Shown here one piece after another: positions 26,109 to 34,972 of a stretch of DNA of 64,000 nucleotides. Each line of letters opens with the position of its first letter. Within the stretch, counting starts at the first letter, position 1. The notes below the pieces were generated by a model. That model made no database searches. It was not told where the DNA came from and saw only the letters and a program-made list of their open reading frames with translations. Made by a program: the position numbers and the translations under genes. This DNA comes from Taibaiella lutea (GTDB taxonomy: Bacteria > Bacteroidota > Bacteroidia > Chitinophagales > Chitinophagaceae): assembly GCF_008629695.1 (NCBI RefSeq), contig NZ_VWSH01000004.1, positions 434,001 to 498,000 on the forward strand, in the 5' to 3' direction.

Positions 26109-26987
26109 CTAACCAATACTCATGGGCACTTCCATTAATAATACTTCAGCATCAGGAGTCAACGAACTGATATGGATCTGTTCCGTGTCCCAAATACCGA
26201 TGCCGTCTCTTGTATTTATTTCGTGTCCGTCAATCATCATTTTACCGCTCAACAGAAATACGTAAACGCCATTGCCTTTGGATTTGACAGCATAGGTTTC
26301 ATTGACATCTTTATCAAATTTCCCCAGATGAAACCATGCATTCTGATGAATCCAAACGCCTTCGTCATCAGCATTCGGCGACAGTATCTGCTGTAATTTA
26401 TTGTGCCTGTCCTCCAAATTTAGCGTTATATGATCGTAGCGCGGTGTTACGTTTTTCTTATTCGGGAAAACCCATATCTGCAGGAATCTGGTAAGCTTAT
26501 CTTTATTCTTATTGTATTCGCTGTGGAAGATACCGGTACCCGCACTCATGGCCTGAATATCGCCATTTCTGATAACCGTTGTATTACCCATACTGTCTTT
26601 ATGTTCCAAATCTCCCTCCAGAGGAATGGAAATGATTTCCATATTATCATGCGGATGTGTGCCAAAGCCCATACCGGGATCTACACGATCGTCGTTCAAA
26701 ACCCTTAACACGCCAAAATGCATTCTTTCGGGGTTATAATAATTGGCGAAGCTGAAAGAGTGGTAGCTGTCAAGCCAGCCATGATTAGCATGGCCTCTTG
26801 TCTCTGCGTGGTGAATCACTACATTGGGATTTGCTTCTGTTTGTTTGCCCGGAAGATGATCAGCATCCATTGATTCCAATTGTTTCAGTTCATCGATATC
26901 ATTTGTTATAACATTATCGGAAGCTTTACCGGCAACAAACATTCCTGTACCCATTAAGCCTTTCTTTATAAATTCGTTGTTTTCCAT
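26109..26987 (-). CDS. pirin family protein with N-terminal extension
   Basis: A 292-residue bicupin. The pirin metal site is present: HPHDNMEI (two His) and GIFHSEYN (His and Glu). Such proteins are iron-binding; some have quercetinase activity and others modulate regulators. It resembles the YhhW type, but has an extra N-terminal stretch of about 50 residues (ENNEFIKKGLMGTGMFVAGK...) before the VVIHHAETRGHANHGWL start of the domain. It may be a polar lead-in, as it lacks a clear signal peptide. The 22-bp array lies just downstream of its stop. Confidence 0.88.
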   Translation of the reverse strand: MENNEFIKKGLMGTGMFVAGKASDNVITNDIDELKQLESMDADHLPGKQTEANPNVVIHHAETRGHANHGWLDSYHSFSFANYYNPERMHFGVLRVLNDDRVDPGMGFGTHPHDNMEIISIPLEGDLEHKDSMGNTTVIRNGDIQAMSAGTGIFHSEYNKNKDKLTRFLQIWVFPNKKNVTPRYDHITLNLEDRHNKLQQILSPNADDEGVWIHQNAWFHLGKFDKDVNETYAVKSKGNGVYVFLLSGKMMIDGHEINTRDGIGIWDTEQIHISSLTPDAEVLLMEVPMSIG

Positions 26988-27153
26988 TTTGCTGTTGTTT
27001 TATAAATGTAAAATTCGAAAGATTTCAGAACCTGAACATTGAACTAAGACAAGAAATAAATGGCTTTGTTTTGTTTAGTTTGATTTCCTTTTCAAGAACA
27101 AAATTCCGACAAGTCCGGATAATGAGCATTGAACCAGGACAAGAAATAAAACA

Positions 27154-27185
27154 AAAAGAGATGCAGTTTTATCTGAATCTCTTTT
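27154..27185 (-). terminator. weak terminator
   Basis: A 9-bp AAAAGAGAT stem with a 14-nt loop and T run on the minus strand, downstream of the gene ending at 27209. Confidence 0.5.
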
Positions 27186-27208
27186 GCAGGTTTTTAATAA
27201 TAGGATGA

Positions 27209-27679
27209 TTATTTTGTAAGAATCAATTTCAACGGCAAAGAATGATACCTGGCTGCGCCTGTGTCAGCAACAGAGGCCATTACATCAAAATAATAAACCG
27301 TATCGCCGTATTTAATGCGTTCTTTAAGGCTATTGACATAATATTCCGGTAATTTTCCATTTTCACTTTCTGCGGTATAATAGTCTGTCATGATTCTTAA
27401 GGTACCTGTGCTGTCTTCATAAGCACCACGTTCTGCATAGGTAAAACTATAACTTGCAACTGCATGCAAAACGCCCTGACTGTCTTTTGAAACCAATGGT
27501 TGCTTCATTAAAGATTCAAATTCCTTCGCAGAGATTTTACCATTGCCGGCAAGTCCGCCTGCAAGAAAGGTGCTTCCTTTGAAATCAATCTTTTTCTTCT
27601 TGGCAGCCGGATTGGTTTGAAAACTAAAAGCTGCAAACAACGTTATGGTCAATAATAATATGCCCGGGTACTTTTTCAT
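27209..27679 (-). CDS. secreted hypothetical protein, possibly GldM-C-like
   Basis: A 156-residue protein with signal peptide (about 1-21). The layout GGLAGNGKISAKEFESLM, an alternating beta region, then LKERIKYGDTVYYFDVMA and a closing LPLKLILTK recalls the C-terminal domain of the gliding/T9SS protein GldM, but this is only a visual resemblance. It starts 28 bp after the valS stop on the same strand and is probably cotranscribed with valS. Confidence 0.6.
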   Translation of the reverse strand: MKKYPGILLLTITLFAAFSFQTNPAAKKKKIDFKGSTFLAGGLAGNGKISAKEFESLMKQPLVSKDSQGVLHAVASYSFTYAERGAYEDSTGTLRIMTDYYTAESENGKLPEYYVNSLKERIKYGDTVYYFDVMASVADTGAARYHSLPLKLILTK

Positions 27680-27707
27680 TCAAGCAAAATTTAGGTTCGC
27701 TAATTTA

Positions 27708-30335
27708 TCAATTTTCCATCAGACTTAAGCTTTCTTCAAGGGTTTTAATTTTTGCCAAAGCATCTTCCTGTTTCTTTCTTTCGTTTGCAAGTACTTCGGG
27801 TTTGGCATTTGCAACAAATTTTTCATTGCTCAGTTTCTTATCTACACTTATTAAAAAGCCTTGCAGGTATTTCAACTCTTCGGCCATTTTATCGCGTTGT
27901 GCTTCCACATTTACTTCCGCATGGCTCTGGATATAAACTTTTTCTGTTTGTACCACCATAGCCATCGTTCCGGCAACTGCTTCCTTGGTTTGTTCCAACT
28001 TATCTGCATTTACCTGACGTTGTAAAATATTGCCTGCCGATTTATAAAAAGTATCATTATCGGAATCTATAAATAAAGAAATGACATCTTTCGGCTTCAA
28101 CTGATTTTTATTGCGGGCATCTCTGATGGCGGTGATCATTTGCTGTAACAATTGGCCATGCTGCAATGCGGTATCATTGTTCGCTTTTACTTCCGGTAAT
28201 TGTCTAACGATTAAATCGCTCGCTTGTTCGCGTAACAAATGGAAAATCTCTTCTGTCAGGAACGGCATAAATGGATTCAATAATTGCAGCAAATCTTCGA
28301 AAATATCTAAAGTCTGCTCATAAACCTTTTGGTTCATAGGCTCATTCAGCGCAGGTTTTACCCATTCCAGATACCAGGAACAGAAATCATCCCAGATTAA
28401 AGAATAGGTTACTTTCAATGCTTCGCTCAATTTGAAATCGGCAAACAAGCCCTCAATATGCTGACGCGCTTCGTTAATTCTTGCCTGCATCCAATCAATG
28501 GCAAACTGGCTTTGGTTATCGTCTGTCTTATCGGCATCTAAGCGGCCTTCCCACATTTTGATCAGCTTCAGGGCGTTCCATATTTTGTTGGAAAAATTAC
28601 GTCCCTGGTCCAAAAATGCTTCATCATACAGAATATCGCTGCCTGCAGGTGAAGAAATCATTACGCTGAAACGAACGATATCGGCACCATAATCTTCAAT
28701 GAGTTGTAACAAATCAGGTGAATTACCCAATTGCTTACTCATTTTTCTTCCCTGCTTATCGCGGATGATGCCGGTGAAATAAACCTGCTCAAACGGTTTC
28801 TTGCCTTTGAATTCATAACCAGCCATTACCATACGTGCCACCCAGAAGAAAATAATATCCGGGCCTGTTACCAAAGTCTGCGTAGGATAATAATAATCCA
28901 GTTCTTTATTATCAGCATCTTCATTCCAGCCAAAAACCTGTAAAGGCCATAGCCAGCTTGAAAACCAGGTATCCAGTACATCTTCTTCCTGACGCAGCTC
29001 GTCAATATTGGAATTTGGGTTTTGGAGTTTGTATTTTTCAATTGCTTCTGCTTCTGTTTCGGCTACATAGATATTTCCTTTCTTATCGTACCATGCCGGA
29101 ATGCGCTGCCCCCACCAAAGCTGACGGCTGATGCACCAGTCTTTAATATTGCCCATCCAGTGACGATACAAATTCTTGAACTTGGAAGGATAAAAATCTA
29201 TCTCGCCATCCATAACCGCATCCAAAGCAGGTTTCGCCATATTTTCCATATCGCACCACCATTGCATAGACAACCTCGGCTCAATTACCGCACCGGTTCT
29301 TTCCGATACGCCTACCTGATTGGTATAATCTTCCTGCTTTACGAAATTGCCGGAAGCTTTAAGGTCTTCTACAATCTTTTTGCGCACTGTAAAACGGTCT
29401 TCGCCGATATATAGCTGAGCAGCTTCGCTTAAGGTTCCGTTCGGGTTTAAGGTATCAACAACTTCCAGCTGATGTTTCTGGCCAAGATTATAGTCATTAA
29501 TATCATGTGCAGGCGTAACTTTCAAAGCGCCCGTACCAAAGGCCATATCAATATAATCGTCAAAGATGATAGGGATGCGGCGGTTGATTAACGGTACAAA
29601 GCAGAACTTTTCTTTCAGATGCGCATAACGTTCATCGTCAGGATGCACACAGATGGCCGTGTCGCCCAAAATGGTTTCAGGGCGAACGGTTGCTATAGTG
29701 ATATATTCTTCTTTCTCGCTGTCAATTTTGTATTGAACGTAGGTTAGTTTGCTGTTGGTTTCTTTGTGCAATACTTCTTCATCGCTCAAAGCAGTCAATG
29801 CCTGAGGATCCCAGTTGATCATCTTTACGCCACGGTAAATATTGCCTTTGTTATAAAGCTCTACAAACACACGGATAACTGCTTTGTAATAAGCATCATC
29901 CATAGTAAAGTTTACACGGTTCCAGTCCAGCGAGCAACCCAATTTCTTTAATTGTTGCAGGATGATGCCGCCGTATTTATCTTTCCATTCGTAAGCATAT
30001 TTCAAAAATTCATCGCGGCTCAGGTCATTCTTATCAATGCCTTTTTCTTTCAGCATGTTTACTACTTTCGCTTCCGTAGCGATGGAGGCGTGGTCGGTGC
30101 CCGGCACCCAGCAAGTATTAAAGCCCTGCATTTTTGCACGGCGCAACAAAATATCCTGAACAGTATTGTTCAAAGCATGTCCCATGTGCAGCACGCCTGT
30201 TACATTGGGCGGCGGAATGACTATGGTATAAGCCGGTCTTTCATCCGGTACACTATTGAAGTATCCTTTGTTGTTCCAATATTCGTACCATTTCTGTTCA
30301 ATGGCCTGTGGTTCGTAATTTTTGCTAAGTTCCAT
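27708..30335 (-). CDS. valS: valyl-tRNA synthetase
   Basis: An 875-residue class I aminoacyl-tRNA synthetase, which charges tRNA-Val. The HIGH motif is HMGH in PPNVTGVLHMGHALNNTVQ (about residues 41-59), the KMSKS motif is KMSKQ in GRKMSKQLGNSPDLL, and WVPGTDHASIATE is the valine-specific active-site segment. The CP1 editing domain and anticodon-binding domain are present, and a C-terminal coiled coil ends the chain (VEAQRDKMAEELKYLQGFL...). Full length. It has its own promoter at 30354-30384. Confidence 0.97.
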   Translation of the reverse strand: MELSKNYEPQAIEQKWYEYWNNKGYFNSVPDERPAYTIVIPPPNVTGVLHMGHALNNTVQDILLRRAKMQGFNTCWVPGTDHASIATEAKVVNMLKEKGIDKNDLSRDEFLKYAYEWKDKYGGIILQQLKKLGCSLDWNRVNFTMDDAYYKAVIRVFVELYNKGNIYRGVKMINWDPQALTALSDEEVLHKETNSKLTYVQYKIDSEKEEYITIATVRPETILGDTAICVHPDDERYAHLKEKFCFVPLINRRIPIIFDDYIDMAFGTGALKVTPAHDINDYNLGQKHQLEVVDTLNPNGTLSEAAQLYIGEDRFTVRKKIVEDLKASGNFVKQEDYTNQVGVSERTGAVIEPRLSMQWWCDMENMAKPALDAVMDGEIDFYPSKFKNLYRHWMGNIKDWCISRQLWWGQRIPAWYDKKGNIYVAETEAEAIEKYKLQNPNSNIDELRQEEDVLDTWFSSWLWPLQVFGWNEDADNKELDYYYPTQTLVTGPDIIFFWVARMVMAGYEFKGKKPFEQVYFTGIIRDKQGRKMSKQLGNSPDLLQLIEDYGADIVRFSVMISSPAGSDILYDEAFLDQGRNFSNKIWNALKLIKMWEGRLDADKTDDNQSQFAIDWMQARINEARQHIEGLFADFKLSEALKVTYSLIWDDFCSWYLEWVKPALNEPMNQKVYEQTLDIFEDLLQLLNPFMPFLTEEIFHLLREQASDLIVRQLPEVKANNDTALQHGQLLQQMITAIRDARNKNQLKPKDVISLFIDSDNDTFYKSAGNILQRQVNADKLEQTKEAVAGTMAMVVQTEKVYIQSHAEVNVEAQRDKMAEELKYLQGFLISVDKKLSNEKFVANAKPEVLANERKKQEDALAKIKTLEESLSLMEN

Positions 30336-30353
30336 GTTAAAAAATCAAGGAAG

Positions 30354-30384
30354 CAAAAATAGGGAATTAAATGCCTCTCCCCAA
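30354..30384 (-). promoter_or_regulatory. valS promoter
   Basis: On the minus strand TTG (30382-30384), 20 bp, TATTTTTG (30354-30361): a full match to the Bacteroidota consensus, 18 bp before the valS start. Confidence 0.7.
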
Positions 30385-30434
30385 CCTTCTGTGAGCAGAG
30401 CATGATTAAAAACTAAAGGAGATTGCTTCATCAG

Positions 30435-30466
30435 AAACCTGTGAGGTTTTGAAACCTCACAGGTTT
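30435..30466. repeat. 32-nt palindrome
   Basis: Two perfect 15-bp arms (AAACCTGTGAGGTTT and complement) around TG. It lies in a 414-bp gene-free stretch upstream of valS, next to the MITE-like repeat. It looks like a dispersed hairpin unit and not a terminator for a mapped gene. Confidence 0.75.
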
Positions 30467-30532
30467 TATAGCCGGGCCATTAAAAGAAAAAGCAGCGATA
30501 ACCAACAAGCTTATTAAATCGTTCAGACCATT

Positions 30533-30695
30533 CCGTAGGGATGTAATATTGGTAGCATCATATCAGGAGTTTTATTTCATGACCCTGTAAGGGTCAGATT
30601 ACCAAAACAAAAATGATAATTAGTGTTGTAATGTTGTCCTTACAGGACAATTGTCAATCAGGTAACAAAAGGCTACCGACATTGCATCCCTCCGG
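30533..30695. repeat. MITE-like intergenic repeat with terminal inverted repeats
   Basis: Arms of 24 bp at 30533-30556 and 30672-30695 are inverted copies with about 20 matches. The interior holds two further hairpins, GACCC-TGTAA-GGGTC (30581-30595) and TGTCCT-TAC-AGGACA (30635-30649). No coding frame is inside. The architecture is that of a small non-autonomous element. Confidence 0.65.
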
Positions 30696-30749
30696 GAGAT
30701 CAATCTTGTTTTCTAAATGCAGCGCCAGTTTTAATTAAATCTAAAAGGT

Positions 30750-31370
30750 CTAAAACCTGTATCCTAAACTCATTTGAAATAAAGCCAATGGCAATGTTTC
30801 GTCACCATAATTATTGCCTGATTCTGCCGCAAGACCTAAATCAAGTTCCATAGAGTAAGAAAATTTTCCGGCGAAAAAAACATTGAGTGAGTTATGAAAC
30901 ATACATCCTGTCAAGGTATAAGTGGAATGTCTATCCTGCGGAATATTTCCTCCGGGACCGGGATAATAAATTTCTACAGTATGCCTGTAACTCGTAATAT
31001 TTCCGAATAATACGCCCATCGCATATCTGACCGGAGCATGGCTGCCGGCGGTATAATATTTGAGCCCTAAGTAAATACCCAGATTTTTCTCAGCATATTT
31101 ATCTCTTTCATGATATTCGGCAGCATGTGAATTGTATAATATCGGAACATAAAGGCTAAACCTCCCATCCATATCCATATTAAAAAATCTTTCGTAGGAA
31201 AAACCGATGTTAAGCCCTTTGTTGTTTGCAGAAAAGGGGGCAACGGAAATAATATTGTTTCCATAAGCCGGACTTTCTGTAATGGCCTCGCTTTCCGGAA
31301 GTTGGCCGTTGGCATTAACTGTAAACAAGATTAAAACAAATGCGCAAAAGGTTCGAAGCTTGCTATGCAT
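30750..31370 (-). CDS. outer-membrane beta-barrel-like hypothetical protein
   Basis: A 206-residue protein with signal peptide (about 1-22, ending NANGQ), amphipathic beta-strand alternation and a C-terminal strand ending LGYRF with terminal Phe, as in outer-membrane barrels. No specific family is recognised. It is divergent from the small Cys-rich gene at 31488, with a TATATTTA -7-like element on its strand at 31403-31410. Confidence 0.65.
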   Translation of the reverse strand: MHSKLRTFCAFVLILFTVNANGQLPESEAITESPAYGNNIISVAPFSANNKGLNIGFSYERFFNMDMDGRFSLYVPILYNSHAAEYHERDKYAEKNLGIYLGLKYYTAGSHAPVRYAMGVLFGNITSYRHTVEIYYPGPGGNIPQDRHSTYTLTGCMFHNSLNVFFAGKFSYSMELDLGLAAESGNNYGDETLPLALFQMSLGYRF

Positions 31371-31458
31371 GACCGGGATTTAAGGTTAAACAATTTCAGA
31401 CCTAAATATACAATTTGTTAATGAAATCATAGCACCGGTTTTGAATTACAGAAACCAC

Positions 31459-31466
31459 TATCTTTG
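31459..31466 (+). promoter_or_regulatory. -7 promoter element of Lys/Cys-rich gene
   Basis: TATCTTTG is a full match to TAnnTTTG, 21 bp before the ATG. A TTG at 31441-31443 is 15 bp upstream, shorter than usual. Confidence 0.55.
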
Positions 31467-31487
31467 GATCAATTAAAAAGAATTGAA

Positions 31488-31727
31488 ATGAGAAAACTCA
31501 CGTTATTATTAGGCGCCGCATTTTTATTGGGAACAGCTACTTATGCATGTGAAGGAAGCGGTAAATGCTGCAAAGGCAAAAAAGAAGCTTGTGCCAAAGA
31601 AAAGAAAGAAGCATGTGAAAAAGGTAAAGGTTGCTGCAAAAAAGAAGAGAAAAAAACAGCAACATCTAAAGATGCAAAACCTGAAACTACTAAAGAAGTA
31701 AAACCCAATGCAGTTAAAAAATCTTAA
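31488..31727 (+). CDS. small secreted Lys/Cys-rich protein
   Basis: A 79-residue protein: signal peptide (about 1-20, ending TATYA), then a mature part of about 59 residues with eight cysteines in its first 32 residues (C-x5-CC-x6-C-x6-C-x5-CC spacing) and about one third lysine. The C-terminal half has no cysteine and is Lys/Thr/Pro-rich. The cysteine arrangement suggests metal or heme-free copper binding or disulfides, but no family is recognised. The promoter at 31459 lies inside the longer frame, so the ATG at 31488 is the start. Confidence 0.7.
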   Translation: MRKLTLLLGAAFLLGTATYACEGSGKCCKGKKEACAKEKKEACEKGKGCCKKEEKKTATSKDAKPETTKEVKPNAVKKS

Positions 31728-31751
31728 TTGTTATTGAATAAGGTAATAAGG

Positions 31752-31780
31752 AAACCGGGTCATTGTTGATCCGGTTTTTT
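31752..31780 (+). terminator. terminator hairpin
   Basis: Stem AAACCGGGTCA paired with TGATCCGGTTT (one G-T pair), 4-nt loop and T run, after the gene ending at 31727. Confidence 0.8.
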
Positions 31781-31815
31781 TGTACAAAAACAGATGATGC
31801 TTCAACAAAAATTAC

Positions 31816-32439
31816 ATGGCAATTTTCAACAGAAAAAATCATTGGGAAAATATATATCAAACAAAAGGTCAGCAGGAAGTGAGCTGGCATCAGGCAAAAC
31901 CTGAAACTTGTTTAAATCTTATTATAAATAGCGGCATGCCACTGACGGCAAAAATTATAGATGTTGGCGGTGGCGATGGTTTTCTCGTGGATTTTCTGCT
32001 GGAATCGGGTTATACAGACATTACCGTACTGGATATTTCTGCAGCTGCCATTGAAAAAGCCAGATTGCGTTTAGGAGATAAAGCCAATGATGTTAAATGG
32101 ATAGTGTCTGACATAACCGATTTTAAGCCTGCTGAAAAATATGACATATGGCACGACAGAGCTGCTTTTCATTTTCTGCTCGATGATAATGATATTAATA
32201 CTTACACTAAAATTGTATCTGAAAATATAAACCGGGATGGTGTATTGATAGTAGGAACATTTTCTGAAAAAGGACCGAAAAAGTGCAGCGGCATTGACAT
32301 CAAACAGTATTCAGAAGCTGCGCTGACAGCTCAGTTTGAGAAAGATTTCATCAAAACGGATGCATTAACCGAAAACCATAAAACACCGTTCGATACTTTT
32401 CAGCATTTTGTGTTTTGTATATTCAGGAAACGAAATTGA
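31816..32439 (+). CDS. class I SAM-dependent methyltransferase
   Basis: A 207-residue methyltransferase of the Methyltransf_25/TehB-like kind. N-terminal HWENIYQTKGQQEVSWHQAKPE, SAM motif AKIIDVGGGDGFLVDFLLE at about residues 45-63, then VLDISAAAIEKAR. Relatives with this N-terminus act on small molecules, including thiols and chalcogen oxyanions; the substrate is unknown. Convergent with the epimerase gene, sharing the terminator at 32450-32479. Confidence 0.85.
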   Translation: MAIFNRKNHWENIYQTKGQQEVSWHQAKPETCLNLIINSGMPLTAKIIDVGGGDGFLVDFLLESGYTDITVLDISAAAIEKARLRLGDKANDVKWIVSDITDFKPAEKYDIWHDRAAFHFLLDDNDINTYTKIVSENINRDGVLIVGTFSEKGPKKCSGIDIKQYSEAALTAQFEKDFIKTDALTENHKTPFDTFQHFVFCIFRKRN

Positions 32440-32449
32440 GTTACTATGA

Positions 32450-32479
32450 AAAAGGTCATCAGCTAACTGATGACCTTTT
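32450..32479. terminator. bidirectional terminator hairpin
   Basis: Perfect 13-bp stem AAAAGGTCATCAG with loop CTAA between convergent genes ending at 32439 and 32498. Confidence 0.88.
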
Positions 32480-32497
32480 AATGGTATAATTATAAGA

Positions 32498-33421
32498 TTA
32501 CCTGTTTGACAGATCTTCTGCAGCTTCCATAATTTCAGGATACATAAAACTGAATCCTGCCTGTTCTATCTTCTTTGCGCTCAGATTGGCACTTTTCAAC
32601 ACTTCTGTTGCTAATTCTCCAAGCATGATATTTATTACAAAACGTGGAACAAAAACAGGAATAAAGAATTTATGACAAGCCCGGGCAATACTGAATATTA
32701 ATGTCTTATTGTTTACCGGTTGCGGAGCAACTGCATTGTAAGCTCCCGATAATTTTTCATTTTCAATAGCGAACAGGTACATATTGCAGATATCATCTTC
32801 ATGAATCCAGCTTTGCATCTGGCGCCCATTACCTAACACTGCGGCAACTCTGTATTTCAATGGTTTTGTAAACTCTTTGTAAGCCCCACCCTTTTTACTC
32901 ATTACCAGGCCGGTTCTGAGAATAACCAATCGCTTTCCAAGCTCCGTAACGGGTTCAATACTTTCTTCCCATTGTTTACAGACTGCTGCAAGAAAATCAG
33001 TACCCGCAGGATCATCTTCTGTGAAGCCATCATTTAAGGAAAGTAAATTGTCGGGGCCATAATATCCTGAAGCAGAAGCAGAAACTACAGCTTTTACTTT
33101 ATTGGGTATTTCCGTTAAAGCCTTTACCAATAAGGCACCAGCCTTTTCCCGGCTTTCAAGGATAAGCTTTTTACGTTCTTCAGTCCAGCTTTTTTCGGCA
33201 ACGGAAGCGCCTGCAAGATTGATGATATAATCGGCATTTTCAATAGATTCCCTGTCAATAATGCCTTTATCTACATCCCAATGGACATAAGAGATTTTAT
33301 CCGGTTTTTTGTTGCTGATATTTCTTGTAAATATAATGACGTTATATCCACGTTTTATCAGAAGGTTACTTAGCCTTGTTCCTATTGTTCCTGTTCCGCC
33401 TGTAATTATAACATTGGTCAT
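32498..33421 (-). CDS. TIGR01777 family NAD-dependent epimerase-like oxidoreductase
   Basis: A 307-residue SDR protein, YfcH/SDR39U1 type. The NAD motif TGGTGTIG is at residues 8-15 and the family-specific INLAGASVAEKSWTEERKK at about 66-84. The C-terminal DUF1731 domain is present (ELATEVLKSANLSAKKIEQAGFSF). The function in bacteria is not settled. Single gene. Confidence 0.9.
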   Translation of the reverse strand: MTNVIITGGTGTIGTRLSNLLIKRGYNVIIFTRNISNKKPDKISYVHWDVDKGIIDRESIENADYIINLAGASVAEKSWTEERKKLILESREKAGALLVKALTEIPNKVKAVVSASASGYYGPDNLLSLNDGFTEDDPAGTDFLAAVCKQWEESIEPVTELGKRLVILRTGLVMSKKGGAYKEFTKPLKYRVAAVLGNGRQMQSWIHEDDICNMYLFAIENEKLSGAYNAVAPQPVNNKTLIFSIARACHKFFIPVFVPRFVINIMLGELATEVLKSANLSAKKIEQAGFSFMYPEIMEAAEDLSNR

Positions 33422-33725
33422 AATCCTTTTTTCTTTTACAATTTTCAGGCAAAAAACCTGAAAAACTGTACCTACATATTTTAGGGCGCAAGTTAGTTAC
33501 AATCCTTAATGGTTAACACTTACAGCCATCTGTATTACTGATAAGTTATTGAGTAACCTTATACTTACTTGAAATTTATGAGTTCTTTAATAATAATCTG
33601 TATGGTTTACTACAATAGCATCCTGTTATTTCCCTGAAATGAGGCAACAACAGTGTTCATCAGCAATGACTGTAAAAAGTTATCGAATCGTTGGTAAAGT
33701 ATCAGTTCTTAAATGACCAGATATA
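33422..33725. other. gene-free intergenic stretch
   Basis: Apart from the upstream region of the epimerase-like gene and, at its far end, the hairpin at 33726, nothing is seen here: no coding frame, no RNA gene, no repeat. Confidence 0.6.
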
Positions 33726-33757
33726 ATAAGGGACATTCCGGCAGGAATGTCCCTTAT
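33726..33757 (-). terminator. terminator of L,D-transpeptidase gene
   Basis: Perfect 14-bp stem ATAAGGGACATTCC with a 4-nt loop, downstream of the stop at 33783. Confidence 0.85.
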
Positions 33758-33782
33758 CAAAATATATCTTTAGAAGTGTCTA

Positions 33783-34661
33783 CTATTGTTGCGTACCAAC
33801 AGAAAGTGTTACACCTTGATAAGTATTGGAATCTGTTGTTGATTTTACAGCCTGGCTTACATTGTTTCCTGTAGCAGTATTTTGCTTTGCATTGGCAACC
33901 ATCAATTGCTGATGCAGCATATCTTGTTCTGAAATCTGAGAAGCTTTGTTTAGCCATACAGACTTTGCAAGGTAATTCTGATTAGGATAGTAAATATACA
34001 GCACGCTGCCATCCTTAATGGTATTGATAACTTTTGCCGAAATTTCTCTCGGAATAGCAGGACAACCCCAACTGCGACCTAAACGTTGATTACATTTTAT
34101 AAATGACTCGCAAACGTAATCGGCTCCGTGCATTACAATAGACCTGTCGTAAGCAGCATCATTATAACCTGCATCCATGCCTTTTAGCTTCAATGAATAA
34201 CCATTGTCTCCTGTATAGGTTTCGTCTGTAACATAAAAGCCCATACTACTTTGATGCGAGTTCTCTTTATTGGAAAAATTTCTGGCAAATTCGTCGCCTG
34301 TACCTTGTCCATGCGCCACAAGGCTGTGAAATAGTATTTTTGAATTATCCATATCAATAACCCAAAGTCTTTTCACATTGGAAGAAAGGCTGAAATCACA
34401 AATAGTAATAATGGAAGATTGCTGGCCTACTTTGCCTGCAGTTTTAAGATTAAGGAAGCCTGTGTAAGCGCTTCTGAAAACATCTTTGGATAATGGCTCT
34501 TCGTTACCGAAATCAATCCGGCCATAAATGCCATCTGCCTTTTGGGCGATATAAAGGTTGGAGACACTTATTTTTGAACCTTCTGCTCCTTTTACGACTT
34601 TTACAAAAAATGAAGATGCACACATTCCAATCATCAACAAAGCCACTCTGATTTTTTGCAT
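33783..34661 (-). CDS. murein L,D-transpeptidase catalytic domain family protein
   Basis: A 292-residue secreted protein. The signal peptide covers about residues 1-26. The YkuD-like catalytic domain occupies about 85-225, with H178 in SIVMHGADYV and nucleophile C200 in GRSWGCPAI; the preceding VAHGQGTGDEFARNFSN segment is typical of the Bacteroidota subfamily. It is expected to act on peptidoglycan peptide stems in the periplasm. The last about 60 residues are a low-complexity Thr/Ser/Gln tail. Own promoter at 34713-34743. Confidence 0.9.
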   Translation of the reverse strand: MQKIRVALLMIGMCASSFFVKVVKGAEGSKISVSNLYIAQKADGIYGRIDFGNEEPLSKDVFRSAYTGFLNLKTAGKVGQQSSIITICDFSLSSNVKRLWVIDMDNSKILFHSLVAHGQGTGDEFARNFSNKENSHQSSMGFYVTDETYTGDNGYSLKLKGMDAGYNDAAYDRSIVMHGADYVCESFIKCNQRLGRSWGCPAIPREISAKVINTIKDGSVLYIYYPNQNYLAKSVWLNKASQISEQDMLHQQLMVANAKQNTATGNNVSQAVKSTTDSNTYQGVTLSVGTQQ

Positions 34662-34712
34662 AAGATGCTAATTTTTTAGTTTAGGTTATTAAAAAAATCT
34701 TATCGAAGCATT

Positions 34713-34743
34713 CAAAAGTATTGATTTTATCTATAATTTCCAA
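34713..34743 (-). promoter_or_regulatory. promoter of L,D-transpeptidase gene
   Basis: On the minus strand TTG (34741-34743), 20 bp, TACTTTTG (34713-34720), a full consensus match 51 bp before the start. Confidence 0.7.
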
Positions 34744-34920
34744 CCACTAAATTCGGACAAAACCATGTTTTTGCCTGTTTTAAGCATTTTATGCTGACCT
34801 TACTTACTGGTTATAAAGTCTTTTGGGGAGTTTTGTCATTTTTGTGTTTTTTTTCGAAAAAGTTCATATCGGAGGTAATTTTAGGATTTTATTTGTGTAA
34901 TCGGATAGGGCATATAACAA

Positions 34921-34951
34921 AAAAGGCAACCTTTAAATAAGGTTGCCTTTT
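34921..34951 (-). terminator. terminator of lipoprotein gene
   Basis: Perfect 13-bp stem AAAAGGCAACCTT with a 5-nt loop, A run upstream on this strand, just after the stop at 34973. The rest of the 34662-34972 gap holds only the promoter at 34713-34743. Confidence 0.88.
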
Positions 34952-34972
34952 CTTTTTACTGAAATATAGAAC

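Noticed and set aside
31067-31315. 82-residue frame on the strand of the barrel-like gene
   Set aside because: Shadow frame within that gene in a different phase; the signal-peptide reading is clearly better.
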